Positions 10,761-22,469 of a DNA stretch of 64,000 nt are shown here, one piece after another. Source of the DNA: Ancistrus triradiatus (taxonomy: Eukaryota > Chordata > Actinopteri > Siluriformes > Loricariidae); contig JAJAGP010000764.1 in assembly GCA_025084515.1 (NCBI GenBank), positions 236,468 to 300,467 on the forward strand. The letters are read 5' to 3'. Position 1 is the stretch's first letter. Every line of letters starts with the position of its first letter. Position numbers and translations under genes: made by a program. The notes below the pieces were generated by a model, which did not search any database, was not told where the DNA came from, and saw only the letters and a program-made list of their open reading frames with translations.

Positions 10761-11599
10761 TGCTGGAGTTACTCAGCACATAGAAGGGGTCCCTGGAGTG
10801 AGCTTGGTTTTGGTCAGCTGTCAGAGCAGCTTTCAGCCTCTGAAAGTGCCCACATCCACAGTTTTTTGCCATATAGTCCTTATTTGAAGAGATTCGACTG
10901 CTTCTGAATGTAAATAAACTACAATCTAGGCCTTGCAGTAATCAGGCATCTTGGACAAATTCAGGAATGCCAGAAATGCCAAATGATAATCTTTTGAAAT
11001 GATATCTCCCCCATAGAGTCAGGAAAAAAAATCTATTCTAACATCTGTTGTTGTGTGGAAGAATCTGTTAGGACCCGCTGAAGCATGCAGAGATGTGAAC
11101 TTTTGCACTGGAGAGTTTTAGCAAGAGCTCCTCTGTTGTGGCCAGCACACATTTCTTGCACTTCTCAAATGTTCATCTGGCAGTCCTCGGGTACGCGCTG
11201 CAAGCTGGACGCGTCTCAGTGTTTATTGAAAGCTAAAATCGGTCCTCGAGCCACAAACAAAAGTCGAATATATCAGTGTCAGGCAGCTATGGCGATCCCG
11301 ACGGAGTGCATTTGGATGGATGGTCAACAACACTGAGCAGTATGCTAGAAAAACTGTGCGTAATAGAACTGGAAGGGCTTTGGAAAGGCTAACGGAACGC
11401 TGCTGATAAACACAGAGTGGGACACCTCAACAAATCTGGGATGCAAGATGTCACTGGCAGGAGCCCAAAACTGTCCTCCGTCCAGCCCACGAGGTATTGC
11501 TATGATGCTGGGAATCGAAGCCACTCGTCCTCCACACCCGTTCCAACAACAGAACGTCCACCATTCATATGGATCTTGGGATGTCAGCCATTGTTGTAC

Positions 11600-12670
11600 A
11601 CCTGAATTAGAAATGTCTATTGATTGTTGCCCTGTGGGTTGAAGCCTTGACTAGGCTCTCCAAATCTGTGAACATACTCATAGTTTGCAGGAGCAGGCCT
11701 CCCAGCCCATAAATGCTCGATTGGTGATAAATCTGGTGGAGACATTCCTGGGAAACCCTTGCTGTGTGTGGGCAGGTATTATCCTGCTGAAAAATGCCAC
11801 TTGGAAGCCCTGCCATGAGAGGCAACACATGGTTGCAAGATGTCCTTCACATATCGCTGAGTTGTTAGTGTCCCTTGTGTCACTACTAGGAGTCGTATGT
11901 GATTGCTCCCCAGATCATCACACCAGCAGCTGGGGCAGTGTATCGATCCACAGCAAAGGCAGGATTGAGACGTTCACTGTGAGGCATCCATATTTGAACC
12001 TGACTGCCGTTGGATCCCAAACAGAACCTGGATTTGTCGTTAATGACGATACAGTTCCAATTCACAGCATTATGTTTTTTACTTTTCTTGTTCACAAACA
12101 AAGGCGACGGTGGGTTGTTGTCAGTGACAGGACACATAATGGCTGCTGTAACAACAAATTTCCTTCTGCTAAGCGCCTGGAAATGGTCAGACCAGACTGG
12201 GGTGTGTAGTGAAGGGGACACCTGTGTCTGGATGGTGGACAATGAAACTGTGGGAGCTGCTCGTGCTTGTCGGTTTATCAAACGCTCCTCTCTGCTGTTG
12301 GACTCTGGAACCAATGCTCCCAACACCTCCTAACAGCTAGGTCAGAACGGCCCAGATGGCCGGCAGTTCGTCAAAACAACCATCCTGCTTCTCTCAGTCC
12401 AAAGATGCGCCCCCTCTCAAAGTCTGTCAGCTGGGTAATATGTCTTCGAGTGTGTTGTAGAGGCTAACAGTCAATGATCTCTTACCAAGAGGTACACTAC
12501 AGAAAAGTAGAATTTGAGAGCCTTTTTATAGGGCAGCATGGGAAGCACTGTTACGCCCTCTTGTGGCAAGACCCAGTCTAATCAGTCCACACCTGTAGTC
12601 ATTTACATATCCACCTGAGACATGACTGCATGCCGAGTTTTGCAGCAATCTGACATTTCTATCTAAGTGC
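11600..12670 (-). mobile_element. Tc1-like element related to the MITE at 53122
   Basis: Minus-strand element. Its 5' terminal part, plus-strand 12540-12660, contains 'CAAGACCCAGTCTAATCAG', 'CACACCTGTAGTCATTTACA' and 'GTTTTGCAGCAATCTGAC', matching both terminal repeats of the element at 53122-53659. The left boundary is uncertain; related but unrecognised sequence may extend to about 11400. Confidence 0.65.
11640..12470 (-). pseudogene. Tc1-like DDE transposase, broken
   Basis: A cut-and-paste transposase that would bind the element's terminal repeats and catalyse excision and insertion at TA. Reading the minus strand, an open stretch 12326-11886 contains 'NDKSRFCLGSNG', 'VQIWMPHSERLNPAFAVD' and 'GVMIWGAITYDS'. 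Another frame at 11828-11700 gives 'GIFQQDNTCPHTARVSQE', the region with a catalytic Asp. In the family the first motif reads SDES, so the change to NDKS damages it. At least one frameshift near 11830-11890 and loss of the C-terminal part mean no active product. Confidence 0.75.
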
Positions 12671-12679
12671 GTTATTTTT

Positions 12680-13060
12680 TATTATTGAGTATATATGAAC
12701 AGCCATGCTGCCTCTGTGGCGCCTGCACATGTTTCGTTTGCGCCCTCTGACCAGCGTGTTGTCTGAGCAGCTCAGGTCACATTAACCCAATTTTCACAGT
12801 TGTATTCTGCATAAAGCCCCAGAGCTCCTCCATAATCTCACATAGCCTGGAGCAGCTTCATCCTGCTAGCTTTCCTCCATGGCCACGCAGCTATCGCATT
12901 ATTTATTGCTTGCATTACCATGCGACTTGATAAGCATATTTTCCTCGGTAGGCACAACAAGATGTTTTATCGTCTCAGCTTTCCACTGAGCAGCAAGCAA
13001 GAGCGGACTAGATGGTCTTTTTTGGCCCCTTTGCTTTATGGCTGTAAACAAAAACAACTT
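12680..13060. promoter_or_regulatory. Candidate conserved non-coding element
   Basis: About 380 bases of complex, repeat-free sequence between two Tc1 relics, with 'GCATTATTTATTGCTTGCAT' and 'GCATTACCATGCGACTTG'. No ORF of interest. Conservation is untested. Confidence 0.25.
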
Positions 13061-13207
13061 TTCTGGGCTGTAAATTAGTTTTGACAGTGACGTAGCATTC
13101 CGTTGTCGTAAATTAGGGATCCATTTGCATGCTTAACTTTGAGTAAATAAAATAAGCTGCACGATGTAATGCTCACACACCAACGTTGTTTTAAATTCAT
13201 ACTACAG

Positions 13208-14608
13208 AATGAGAAAAAAATCCAGGAAATCACATTGTAGGATTTTTAAAGAATTGAATTGTAAATCATGGTGGAAAATAAGTATTTGGTCACCCACAAA
13301 CAAGCAAGATTTCTGGGTCTCACAGACCTGTATTAACGGCACCTGTTGATCTCATTATTTGTATAAAAGACACCTGTCCACAGCCTCAAACAGTCAGACT
13401 CCAAACTCAACCATGGCCAAGACCAAAGAGCTGTTGAAGGACACCAGGAAGAAAATTGTAGAAGTGAACCAGGCTGGGAAGAGTGAATCTACGATGGCCA
13501 AGCAGGTTGGTGTGAATAAATCAACTGTGGTAGCAATTGTAAGAAAATGGAAGAGTGATACATGGCCATTGAGAAGCTCCCTCGATCTGGGGCTCCACGC
13601 AAGATCTCATCCTGTTGGGGTCAAAATGATCATGAGAACGATGAGCAAAAATCCCCAGAACTACACGGAGGGACCTGATGATGAATGACCTGCAGAGAGC
13701 TGGGGACCAAAGTAACAAAGGCTACCATCTGTAACACTACCCCGGAGAGGACTCAGATCCTGCAGTGGCCAGGCGTGTCCCCCTGCTTAAGCCAGTACAT
13801 GTCCAGGCCCGTCTGAACTTTGGCAGAGAGCATATGGGATGATCCAAAAGAGGATTGGGAGGGAGAATATCATGTGGTCAAGATGAAACCAAAATAGAAC
13901 TTTTTGGAAAAAGCTCAACTCGTCGTGTTTTGGTGGAAGAAGAATGCTGAGTTGCATCCCAAGAACACCATATCTACTCTGAAGCATGGGGGTGGAAACA
14001 TCATGCTTTGGGGCTGTTTTTTTTCTGCAAAGGGGGACAGGATCCGTGTTAAAGGAAGAATGAACGAGGCCATATAACGTGAGATTTAAAGCCAAAACCT
14101 CCTTCCATCAGTGACAACATTGAAGATGGAACGTGGCTGGGTCTTCCAGCATGACAATGATCCCAAACACACCACTCAGGCAACGAAGGAGTGGCTCCGT
14201 AAAAAGCATTTCAAGGTCCTGGAGTTGGCCTAGCCAGTCTCCAGACCTCAAAAGAAAATATGTGGAGGGAGTTGAAAGTCCGTGTTTGCCCCAAAAACAT
14301 CACTGCTCTAGAGGAGATCTGCATGGAGGAATGGGCCAAAATACCAGCTACGTGTGTGCGCAAACCTGGTGAAGACTTACAGGAAACTTTGACCTCTGTC
14401 ATTGCCAACAAAGGTTATGTTACATAGTATTGAGTTGAACTTTTGTTATTGACCAAATACTTATTTTACCCATAATTAACAATTTTTTCTTATTTTGTGT
14501 CTCATAGTTGAAGTTTACCTATGATGAAAATTACAGACCTCTCTCATCTTTCTAAGTAGGAGAACTTGCACAATCAGTGGCTGACTAAATACTTTTTTTA
14601 CCCCACTG
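13208..14608 (+). mobile_element. Tc1-like transposon, 5' end truncated
   Basis: Same family as 53662-55114. The outer roughly 90 bases of the left terminal repeat are missing; it starts at 'GAGAAAAAAATCCAGGAAAT'. The right end is complete, closing with 'TTTTTACCCCACTG' before TA at 14609-14610. The inner repeat 'GGTGGAAAATAAGTATTTGG' is near 13270. It carries a dead transposase gene. Confidence 0.85.
13413..14427 (+). pseudogene. Tc1-like transposase, frameshifted
   Basis: The family ATG is kept at 13413 and opens a product starting 'MAKTKELLKDTRKKIVEV', a paired-like helix-turn-helix ('MAKQVGVNKSTVVAIVRKWK'). The frame is lost by about 13560-13640. Later fragments in other frames give the central motif (about 13890-13920, 'TKIELFGKSST') and the 'DNDPKHTTQATKEWLR' motif carrying the second catalytic Asp (about 14150-14205). 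The frame would end at TAG 14425. The family is normally about 340 residues; here several frameshifts and internal losses remove function. Confidence 0.85.
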
Positions 14609-14612
14609 TAAC

Positions 14613-15335
14613 ATTTTACATATAACATTTATGTAATATTTTACCTGTGTTTAAGTGTCCCTTCACTTTAACGGCCGAGCTCTTGACAATTCGAACTAAT
14701 TTTAATAGGAAATAAAAGTCTGTCCTTTAACTCTGGTTGTTGCGGTACATGTTATTCCATTTATTTTCATGGATATTGACTTACTTTGCAATAACTACAT
14801 ACATAAGTATTAAGTACGTTGTGTTCTGTGTTGCGTACGGATGCCTTTAGATATGTTTCTGTTAAGAGAGATTTCGTACACTGCTTAACACTGCAAGTGC
14901 TGTTCTGGCTTCACCTACATTTACCTAGGACTGCCTAGAAGATGGTTTAAAAGGTGATTCTGCATTGCCTGTCTCTTGATTGTGTGAAGCCACCGAGGAA
15001 TATTTATTCAGATTTATTTTCCGTAGTGTGCGTTTGTATTTTGGTTCTTCTGGGTGAGTGTGTTTGTTTCCAGAACGTAATGTGGTCATTGAATGAGGGA
15101 ATTACCTTGTCATTTGCATTTATAACAATAAACAACTGGTGGCAAGTCTAAAATGCAATCAATGAATTGTTGGACGTGGCTAATTGAAGGAAAATGTGGT
15201 AACTAGAGACTTTCCATTTAAAACAATGTATAGGATTAGAAAACTTTGTGTTTTTTTTTTTATCTACACATTTTTTTTATCCCACCATACCCACTTAATG
15301 CCGATGTGCATACTTCACATGTTATTCGAAAACTA
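14613..15335. other. Stretch with no recognised gene
   Basis: AT-rich, no recognised repeat or ORF with family resemblance. 'TGTTGTTGCGGTACATG' near 14735 is unique-looking. Confidence 0.25.
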
Positions 15336-15339
15336 TGAC

Positions 15340-15600
15340 TCCATGACTTTAGTTTCGCTCTTAGATTTATCATCTACGCCGCCCAAGGAGGTTGGTCCCT
15401 TTTTTGAGTCTTGGTCCTCCTAAGGTTTCTTCCTTTAATCACTCGAGGAGTTTTTCCTTGCCACTGTTGCCCTAGGCTTGCTCAGTTTGGGGATTTGGAC
15501 GTAGTTATTAGGAGATAATCTAAACTTGTAAAGTTGCTTTTGAGACAATGCTCCATTGTGAAAAGCGCTATAAATAGATCTGACTTGACTTGACAATATA
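15340..15600 (+). mobile_element. LINE 3' tail family, plus copy
   Basis: Contains 'TCTTGGTCCTCCTAAGGTTT', 'GTTTTTCCTTGCCACTGTTG', 'GCTTTTGAGACAATGCTCCA' and the tail 'GCGCTATAAATAGATCTGAC' with TTGAC repeats. The same text recurs in at least seven places in this window. This type of tail is common at the 3' ends of fish CR1/L2/Rex-type LINEs; the exact clade is not assigned. No reverse transcriptase is present. Confidence 0.6.
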
Positions 15601-15611
15601 AATAAGTAACT

Positions 15612-15992
15612 TATAAATAACAAGTTTGTGGACACCTTTTCTAATTATAGAGATTTGCTCTTTCAACAACACTCACTTGTAACACATAACATAAAGTGTA
15701 CATTTCTGGATTCTCCATAGACCAAACAGCATCAGTAGAATGGGTTGTACTGATACCATGGCCCTGGCTTGCACACAAACCTTCTCAACTCCATAAGACA
15801 CCTTGAGAATGCACTGGAATGGCCAAAGTGAGCCAGGGCTTATTGTCTAATGTCAGAAGCTGTTAGACTTCACAGCCATGTTCCAAATCCAGCAGAAAGC
15901 TCTTTTAGAAGAACAAAAGCTGCTGGGGGAGAAATCCATACCAATACCCTTGCCCTTGCGTCCACAAACTTTTGTCTATAAAGTGTACGTTT
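15612..15992 (+). mobile_element. Deleted Tc1-like element, family C (CAAACTTTTG ends)
   Basis: Left end 'AAGTTTGTGGACACC' and right end 'TCCACAAACTTTTGTCTATA' form terminal inverted repeats. Inside, 'GCACTGGAATGGCCAAAGTG' and 'GAGCCAGGGCTTATTGTCTA' recur at 61930-61970. It is the 3' third of a Tc1 element of the fish family whose ends read 'CACATACTTTTGGCCATATAG'; transposase is not readable. Confidence 0.6.
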
Positions 15993-16194
15993 GAATGTTT
16001 TCTTCAATAGAAGGATTTTGGTCTTGTATTTTACTTATAAACCTTTTTGTTGGAAAGGTTATTTGAATGCATCTGACAAAGGCAAGACAAAACACATCCT
16101 TAACCTAACAGTATATAGATCAAATTTCTTCACCCCTTTGTACTGTATTCTGCACTTGGCGCTTCACACCAGGTATTTCTGAATTGCTGTACGT

Positions 16195-16490
16195 TGGCCT
16201 TTACGTCGGGGGATGCTCTGGCAGGTCAGCGCGTGGAAACCGCATGGGCTGAGTGCCAAGGCCATTTCTGCCCACATTAGCCTCATTACAGGCTCTAATG
16301 TGTTTCACCCCATGGGAGGCCAGGCTTCCTGGCACGTGCCGACGTGGTCCAAATGGCAGGACTCTTGCACCACTTACCGCTGCTCCCGTCCTGACAGCTC
16401 CCTCCAATTATCGCTGCCCTTGTCGCGTGGCTTGCTCTTTCCCCTCGCCCAGATCGCATGTGACCCCTAACCACCACTGTGCTGGTGGAA
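16195..16490. promoter_or_regulatory. Candidate conserved non-coding element
   Basis: About 300 GC-richer bases with complex sequence ('GCATGGGCTGAGTGCCAAGG', 'CCTCATTACAGGCTCTAATG'). Overlapping ORFs of 68-99 codons on both strands, in all frames, reflect the low stop density rather than a gene. Conservation is untested. Confidence 0.3.
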
Positions 16491-16868
16491 GGCAAAGGAA
16501 GGACCAGACACACTCACAGTGGACTAACATTGTTTATTTGCTCAAGGACTAATTTATTACGTCTTGATTAAATGTAAAAACAAAGTGAGTGGGACCATTG
16601 GAGCTAACACTTCTATTCAGAATTTTTCTTGAATTTAAAAGCATTATAAATCAGTACAGCTCTGAGGGAGATGAGGAGTCTGTACACACATTTCAGAATG
16701 TAATAGTATTTGGTATGTTCACCCTTTCACTATAATGACAATATGCACTCAAGCTGCCATTGCCTTCACAGATTTCTGCAATCTGATGATCCATGACATC
16801 CAGTTTAATTTCACAATATTATAGGGCAATTGAAGACAGATTAAGCTAAGCATCCAATAATATTAATC

Positions 16869-17310
16869 CACCATTAGATTTGTTGTTTTTGAATTGATAT
16901 AATGACCATGTATGATGTATTGTCGACGAGTGGACCCAAAAATTCCATACTGGCATTTACACTGATCTTCTTCCCAGTCTTTGTGAGCTTTAGCATATCT
17001 TACTTTTTACCTTGTGAAAAGTAAGGTTTCTTAGCTGCTTCCCTTCCAAAAAGGCCATTCCTGTTCAAGGAATGTAAAAGGGCCAACTTGGCATCCCGAT
17101 GAACTTGCCAGATGCTGTTATTGGTCAAATGTGAGGCTACAAATACAGCTTATAGAAGCTGTTTTTTTCTGATTTATTCCAGTTTTTTTATTTCTTGTAT
17201 TTTCTGGCTGTGTTCTAAGAAAGAGACCAAGAAATAATCATATACGTTATGCCATTACTACCACAATGGTATATCTAATCTAAGGGCGGTCTAAAACTTT
17301 CTATAGATGT
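16869..17310 (-). mobile_element. Deleted Tc1-like element, family A
   Basis: Shares 'CCACCATTAGATTTGTTGTT' (left), 'TTCAAGGAATGTAAAAGGGC' to 'TTGCCAGATGCTG' (middle) and 'TATAGAAGCTG' with the copies at 4728, 26975, 50328 and 57196. The right end ('GGGCGGTCTAAAACTTTCTA') is decayed. Non-coding. Confidence 0.6.
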
Positions 17311-17699
17311 GCAGTTATTTTGTGGTTTTTTGAGCGGTTGCCAAGGTCTTTGTTTAGATTGCATAGGAACAAATAAGCTTCTGTCTTAAGATAAGTGATG
17401 ACCTAATTTGTCTAAATACAGACCAGTCCACATAACAGACAAAAAACAGGAAGTACAGATGCGTCAAACAGTTCTGTTTGGTTGAAGTTTTGCAGTATCA
17501 CGAGCTTCCGCTGAACAAATAAGAGCTAGGCAGACCTACCGAGAGTGAAAACGGATGTTTTTGATATTATCAAGAACAGTTAAACGCAAGATCGGATCAA
17601 GAAAAGTTACTTAAGTTTAGCCTAGTGAAGTTTGCCTAGGTTTTTAATCTGATCCTTTCAGTGTCTTTGTCCCGTTCGTGATTATTTTATCATTTTCAG

Positions 17700-18010
17700 T
17701 TCTTTAGGCTTGAAACACTGCGGTAGCCCCGCTGAAAGGTGGCATGGGGGCCTGGCTCCCACTGCAACTATTTGGAATGGCGTTTCCTTTGCGGCTCGGT
17801 CCCTCTCCCTCTGTTGAATTCCACTTGTCCATTAGTGCCATCTGTGCCTGCCTGTGCCGTCTGTGTGTGCCCGTGCTCCGCCAAAACGACTGCCATTTTC
17901 TCTCATTCAACCAGGGGATGGTGCCCAGAGCTGTTAGCTGGCAATGATGGGCCCTTAGTCTGACAAAAGAACTCTGGAGAAAGAGGCACAGTATTGATTA
18001 GGAAACATCT
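17700..18010. promoter_or_regulatory. Candidate conserved non-coding element
   Basis: GC-richer complex sequence with 'TATTTGGAATGGCGTTTCC', 'TGTCCATTAGTGCCATCTGT' and 'GCAATGATGGGCCCTTAGTC'. No domain-bearing ORF. Conservation is untested. Confidence 0.3.
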
Positions 18011-19190
18011 GCACACTCGCTGTGTTGTAGCCAGAGCCATTTTCATAGAAAAAGACTTTTGTCAGGAGTGGATTACCAGGTAGAAGCATCCGAGGGAGAA
18101 ATCCAAGTCACTGTTTGATTGCTTTAACACACCTAGAGCCTTGACTTTGTCTTATAAGCATAGCTGTTTGAGAAACCACAATGTGAGTAATTTTAGATTT
18201 TATTTTTCATTAAGTATAAATGGGATCTTTCAAAATGTAGAGCTATGCTAGCATAACTGTGTCAAATCAAGGCATCTCAGTGGGATATCATTGCGCCTTC
18301 GGTAATTCCAGCTCTGTGCTTTGCTTCTGAGCTTTCAAGGCATTCTGTCTCACCAGAGTACTGACATCTGCAGCAGATTTCCTCCATTAAAGAAGCAGCA
18401 TTTAAACCAGTGTCTCTGCTGTTTGAGTGCATGGCATTCACACTTGTTCTGAGTGTGAGTCGTCTCATGTTCTAATTTTCTTCTTTATTATCATTCTTTT
18501 AATATTCTTTCTTTATGAGCCTCGACTGTGTGTTTCTGGCTCTTATGTGTGAGCTCTTGGTCCAGTTGTGGTGTGTTTAACATTGCTACTCCTGGCATCC
18601 TCTCCGAGGCGATTTGCGTCGCTTTCCTTTTACTGCACTGTGGTTTTCCACAAGCTTTTGTTTCTGTATCCGTGGCTCGAGTTCTCATTATTTTTGTGTT
18701 TCAATTCTCTCCTTGCACTAGAGTCCTGAAACCATAAAAACATGTGATTATATTGTTCACTCAAGAACACTGAATGGAAAAAGGGAAACCCACATACTCG
18801 TAAACAAAGGTTTCTAGTCCTAGCAGAAAGGCTTGATAAACCTTCTGAAGAACAAACACATCATTTGTGCACTTGCAGAGTACAAATCAAAGCCTTTCAG
18901 ACATAAGGATTCACAGATTTATGGATGAAACTAAATCGAAATGGATATTATACCCCATTGCTCTTAGTGCTATTTTAATGTCCTTTAATACACTTTCTGT
19001 CTAGAGCAAGAGTGCATTCCTGCAGAATTTGTGAATGAGTAGCATTTTACTAATTTACTTAACTATTTTCTAAGTACCAGAAGAAAGTTCTTTTCTTAAG
19101 TACCTTATATTACACTTGTAACCATGGCGACAGAGTTTCTAACTGATGGTCGATGACTTCCATAAGCAGTTCCTAAGAAAAACAGAAAAA
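18011..19190. other. Stretch with no recognised gene
   Basis: Mixed sequence. 18270-18480 is more complex ('TCTGCAGCAGATTTCCTCC') and could be regulatory. Short ORFs of 63-69 codons resemble nothing known. Confidence 0.2.
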
Positions 19191-19199
19191 CTCCCCAAT

Positions 19200-19562
19200 T
19201 ATAAAACAGTATTCACAGATGGATCGAAAGCAGAAGTACATGTTATGGTGGCACGCTTTTTCTGAGAATACCAAAACCAAATACCAAAAGTGTGTCCGAT
19301 TACACACTTTAATCTTCACGGCAGAAGCCTATGCAATACTGCTAGCACTGGAAGTCATCCAAAAAGAGAAGTACAAGATCAGTACAGACTGAAGTCTGCT
19401 TACAGGCATTAGCCTCATTGGATATAGGCAACTCTTTAATAACAAAGATGCTGAAAAAGGACAAGGAGCCATGAGAAAGACAATATAAGACGCACTACAT
19501 TTGGGGACCGGGTCATAGCATGATCCAACGAAATGAGAGAGTAGACAAGCCAATTATTCAGA
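19200..19562 (+). pseudogene. Decayed RNase H domain of a non-LTR retrotransposon
   Basis: RNase H domains in I/Jockey/R1-type LINEs remove template RNA during reverse transcription. Read across frames, the four blocks appear in order. 'YKTVFTDGSKAEV' (first Asp) is at about 19200; 'LIFTAEAYAILLALEVIQK' (Glu) at about 19309-19370; 'KYKISTD' then, after a frameshift, 'VCLQALASLDIGNSLITKML' (second Asp) at about 19370-19460; and 'HYIWGPGHSMIQRNERVDK' (His/Asp block) at about 19493-19550. Stops and frameshifts make it inactive. No reverse transcriptase domain was seen upstream, so this is an isolated 3' part. Confidence 0.75.
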
Positions 19563-19699
19563 ATATGGTTTGGAAGAAAAAAATAGACTTATGTAATCTT
19601 ACTGCACATGTAAGTATTTTAGAATTCTTACCACTTGTTGGAGTCATTTATAGGAAGTTTGGTAGATCTTTAGCTTTAGCTGGGGATCACACACATAGA

Positions 19700-20145
19700 T
19701 GTAACATACCTAGACACCGCATTGGCCGCTGGAACATGCATCAACATGGTTGCCATTTTGGTCCAGGCAACTTCTCATAATTCTCCAAAGATTTCATTGG
19801 AAAAAACATGCGTGATTCTAGTCTAAGAAATAATAATACAATAAAACAATAATAGTAATAGATTAGCAGTAGTAAATACTATATATAGATAAATATAATT
19901 ATATATAATATGGTAATATAATAGTTGTATAATATAGTATTCGATATTTTGTATACTTTATTATACGAATATTGTACTATTTACACTACCTATACTATAT
20001 CTACTATTGTTAATCTTTTTAGTTGTTTTGGTATTGTTTTTTATTAATTATATTATTTATTAGACTACATCTTATTGTATTCATAGTATATGAATAATGT
20101 GCTGTATTGTACGGTATATCGCCTTTGAGTGTATCATTTATCGAG
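19700..20145 (+). repeat. Dispersed repeat shared with 61340-61685
   Basis: Both copies read 'GCATTGGCC-CTGGA', 'TGGTCCAGGCAACTTCTCAT', 'CTCCAAAGAT' and 'TGGAAAAAACATGC', then AT-rich text, then a shared block near 20065-20130 ('GGCTACATC-TATT', 'GAATAATGTGCTGTA', 'TATATTGCC'). It begins soon after the RNase H relic, so it may be the 3' tail of that retrotransposon, but this is a guess. Confidence 0.5.
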
Positions 20146-20760
20146 ATTTGAAGTAATTGGAGTCAAAACCTTTTCAAGATCAAAAGCCTTAAATGTAAAA
20201 ACGACCAATTAAAATCAATTAAGCAATAATTAGGTTATTTTCCATTTTAACCAGAAAGAATGCAGTATGATGATACCAATATGGCGGACGCGTTGACGTA
20301 TCGCAGCAGCAAGCCAAAGCAGCCGATGTGGCGTCTAGATATATATGTCTATGAGCACACACAGGAAGTGGCTTGGAAGATGCACATGGTTTTCCACCAT
20401 ATTGGATCTGAATAGATTATTTTTGGACACACAAACAGTGTAGGGTGTGGACATATTTCTTGTTGTCTACCTTGGATTAACAGTTTATTCTTTTAATAAA
20501 ATCCACAACACTTGCTTTTGTTTGAAGTTTGGATGCAGTCACTTGGATGGATGCATCGAAAATTACCAACCACACAGTAGCTTATGTCCTGGAGTTTATT
20601 TCGAAGGCTTGCACACCACTGATAGGAATAAGACATTTTATTAGAAACAAAGTGCTTGTATTAATGTCAACAATGTAGTATTTTTGTACCAAGATGGCAA
20701 AAAATCTGATTCCTATCTTATACGTGATATGGAAAATGGTATAGAAATCATCTTGGACGT
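20146..20760. other. Non-coding stretch with a CpG-bearing patch
   Basis: 20265-20360 contains 'CCAATATGGCGGACGCG', a good match to the YY1 motif AANATGGCGG, next to further CpGs. No TATA-linked ORF follows. Function is unknown. Confidence 0.25.
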
Positions 20761-20764
20761 CACA

Positions 20765-20960
20765 GGAGTGTCGTGGCTTAGTGATTAAGGTCCAGGACTG
20801 TGCATCAGAAGGTCCAGGACTGTGCATCAGAAGGTCCAGGACTGTGCATCAGAAGGTCCAGGGTTCAAATCCCACCTCTGCCAAGCTGCTAAAGTTGGAT
20901 CCTTGAGCAAGACCCTGACCATGTGATTGTATTTTTTGTAGTCCCTCTCGACAAACGCTT
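20765..20960 (+). mobile_element. tRNA-derived SINE with an internal 22-base tandem expansion
   Basis: The head has box A-like 'TGGCTTAGTGATTAAGG' and box B 'GGTTCAAATCC' (about 20862), followed by the family body 'CACCTCTGCCAAGCTGC' and 'CCTTGAGCAAGACCCTG'. Between the boxes the unit 'GGTCCAGGACTGTGCATCAG' plus AA is repeated three times from about 20789. The tail is truncated. Confidence 0.75.
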
Positions 20961-22465
20961 AGATGTAGATGTTGTACAAAAATGTTCATTGGTCAAGCTG
21001 AAATCAAGCAACTCAAACACTGCCTTATTTTTGAAATTTCTTTGTTACTTTGGTGTAAAGCAATAAGTGCACAATGCAGCATTGTATCAACCTCAAACCA
21101 CACACAACTGGAGTGAACAATCCAGAGTGACCATTCTTAATGACTAAATTCTTCATCTGACCACAAAGTAGCTCTGCTTTCCAATTTTTCCTGAAGTTTA
21201 CCCAAGTCTGTCTCTGAGTTTACAGCCAGGGGTCTTGCAGCATGCTTTTGGTTTGCGTGTTCGCTGCGGTACTGATGAGTGACGAGTGGTTAACCGGATT
21301 CAGCCCCCCAGCAGTGACATACACTGTATATGTTACTGTGGTGTGAACATATCTATGACTGGTCTTGATCTTAGACCATTAGGACCAGTTTTGACTCTCA
21401 GTAGTGCTCCAAATGTCAATCGAGTATCTGTTGTACTTAATCTTTGTTCAAATTGGATTGTTATGTTTACCTATAGGATAAAAACATCAAAAACATGATA
21501 GATGCATCTCAACAGCCGAATAATCAAACCAAACCTTGATCTGAAGGAGCTAAAGTTGTGCCGAGTTGTTTGGTGTACTCTAAGCCCTGCTTCTGTCATA
21601 ATTACAAGCGCGGACCTGGTGATGATGTATGTGCAAATGCTGTGGCAGTGGATAAACATTTATTATGAGCTCGAGATTAAAAAGCATCACTCTCCTGCTT
21701 GTCTCCTGAGGAATTCATCGTAGCTTGATTGCTCATCATATGCCGCTTCATTTAGTCAGAAGATTCAATTTGAGCTGCTGCTCCTTATTGGAAGGGTTCA
21801 GCTGTAAATATTATGCCAGGTGGTACTACCCGGTGTCCTTTTGAAATGAGCGTGTAGAAATCAATACAGGTTTAGCAAGCGCATTGCGTTCTGTGAAACA
21901 GGACGTTTACTGGAATGGACGTAATGGACTTTTTATGCTGCTGTTATGTGAATATAAAGGGTATTTTCACAAGCAAACCGAGTGCAAACAATACGTAACA
22001 CGAGTGGAACGCTACCATCTACACAGCATCTGAAGCCTAAACTGTTGAAGCGTTAGATATCATTCCCTCCGGGAAATACACAATACATTGATTCTACAGG
22101 TACTGACAGATTCGTTCTGCTTTTTGCACTTCACAGTCATCAAACCCACCGTCGAACTGTTCAAATACGTGACGATATACAGAACAAGCGCACATTATCA
22201 CACACTGTAGAACCAAAATATAAACTTCCACAATGGAATGTAAACATCACGTCAGCACATCTCGCTGGCTGCACACAACCAAGCGGGAATGAGTCCACTT
22301 GAAGAAACATTCATTTCCAGAACAGGGAATGCAGTATCACCTTTTAAACCTTTTAGCAGAGTACAAACTGTTTTGTTTCACATCTTTTTGGCATTGAAAA
22401 TTGCGTCACCCAAGTGTCCATGCACAACACAGACCATTACGTAGTTATGCAGGTAGTTAATTTGG
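20961..22465. other. Stretch with no recognised gene
   Basis: 21060-21250 contains phrases like 'CTTCATCTGACCACAAAGTA' that resemble inverted Tc1 transposase text but are too decayed to assign. 21500-21760 and 21880-22300 are unique-looking. No ORF is supported. Confidence 0.25.
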
Positions 22466-22469
22466 TAGA

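Noticed and set aside
11685..12209. 174-codon plus-strand ORF
   Set aside because: It is the antisense shadow of the Tc1 transposase on the minus strand.
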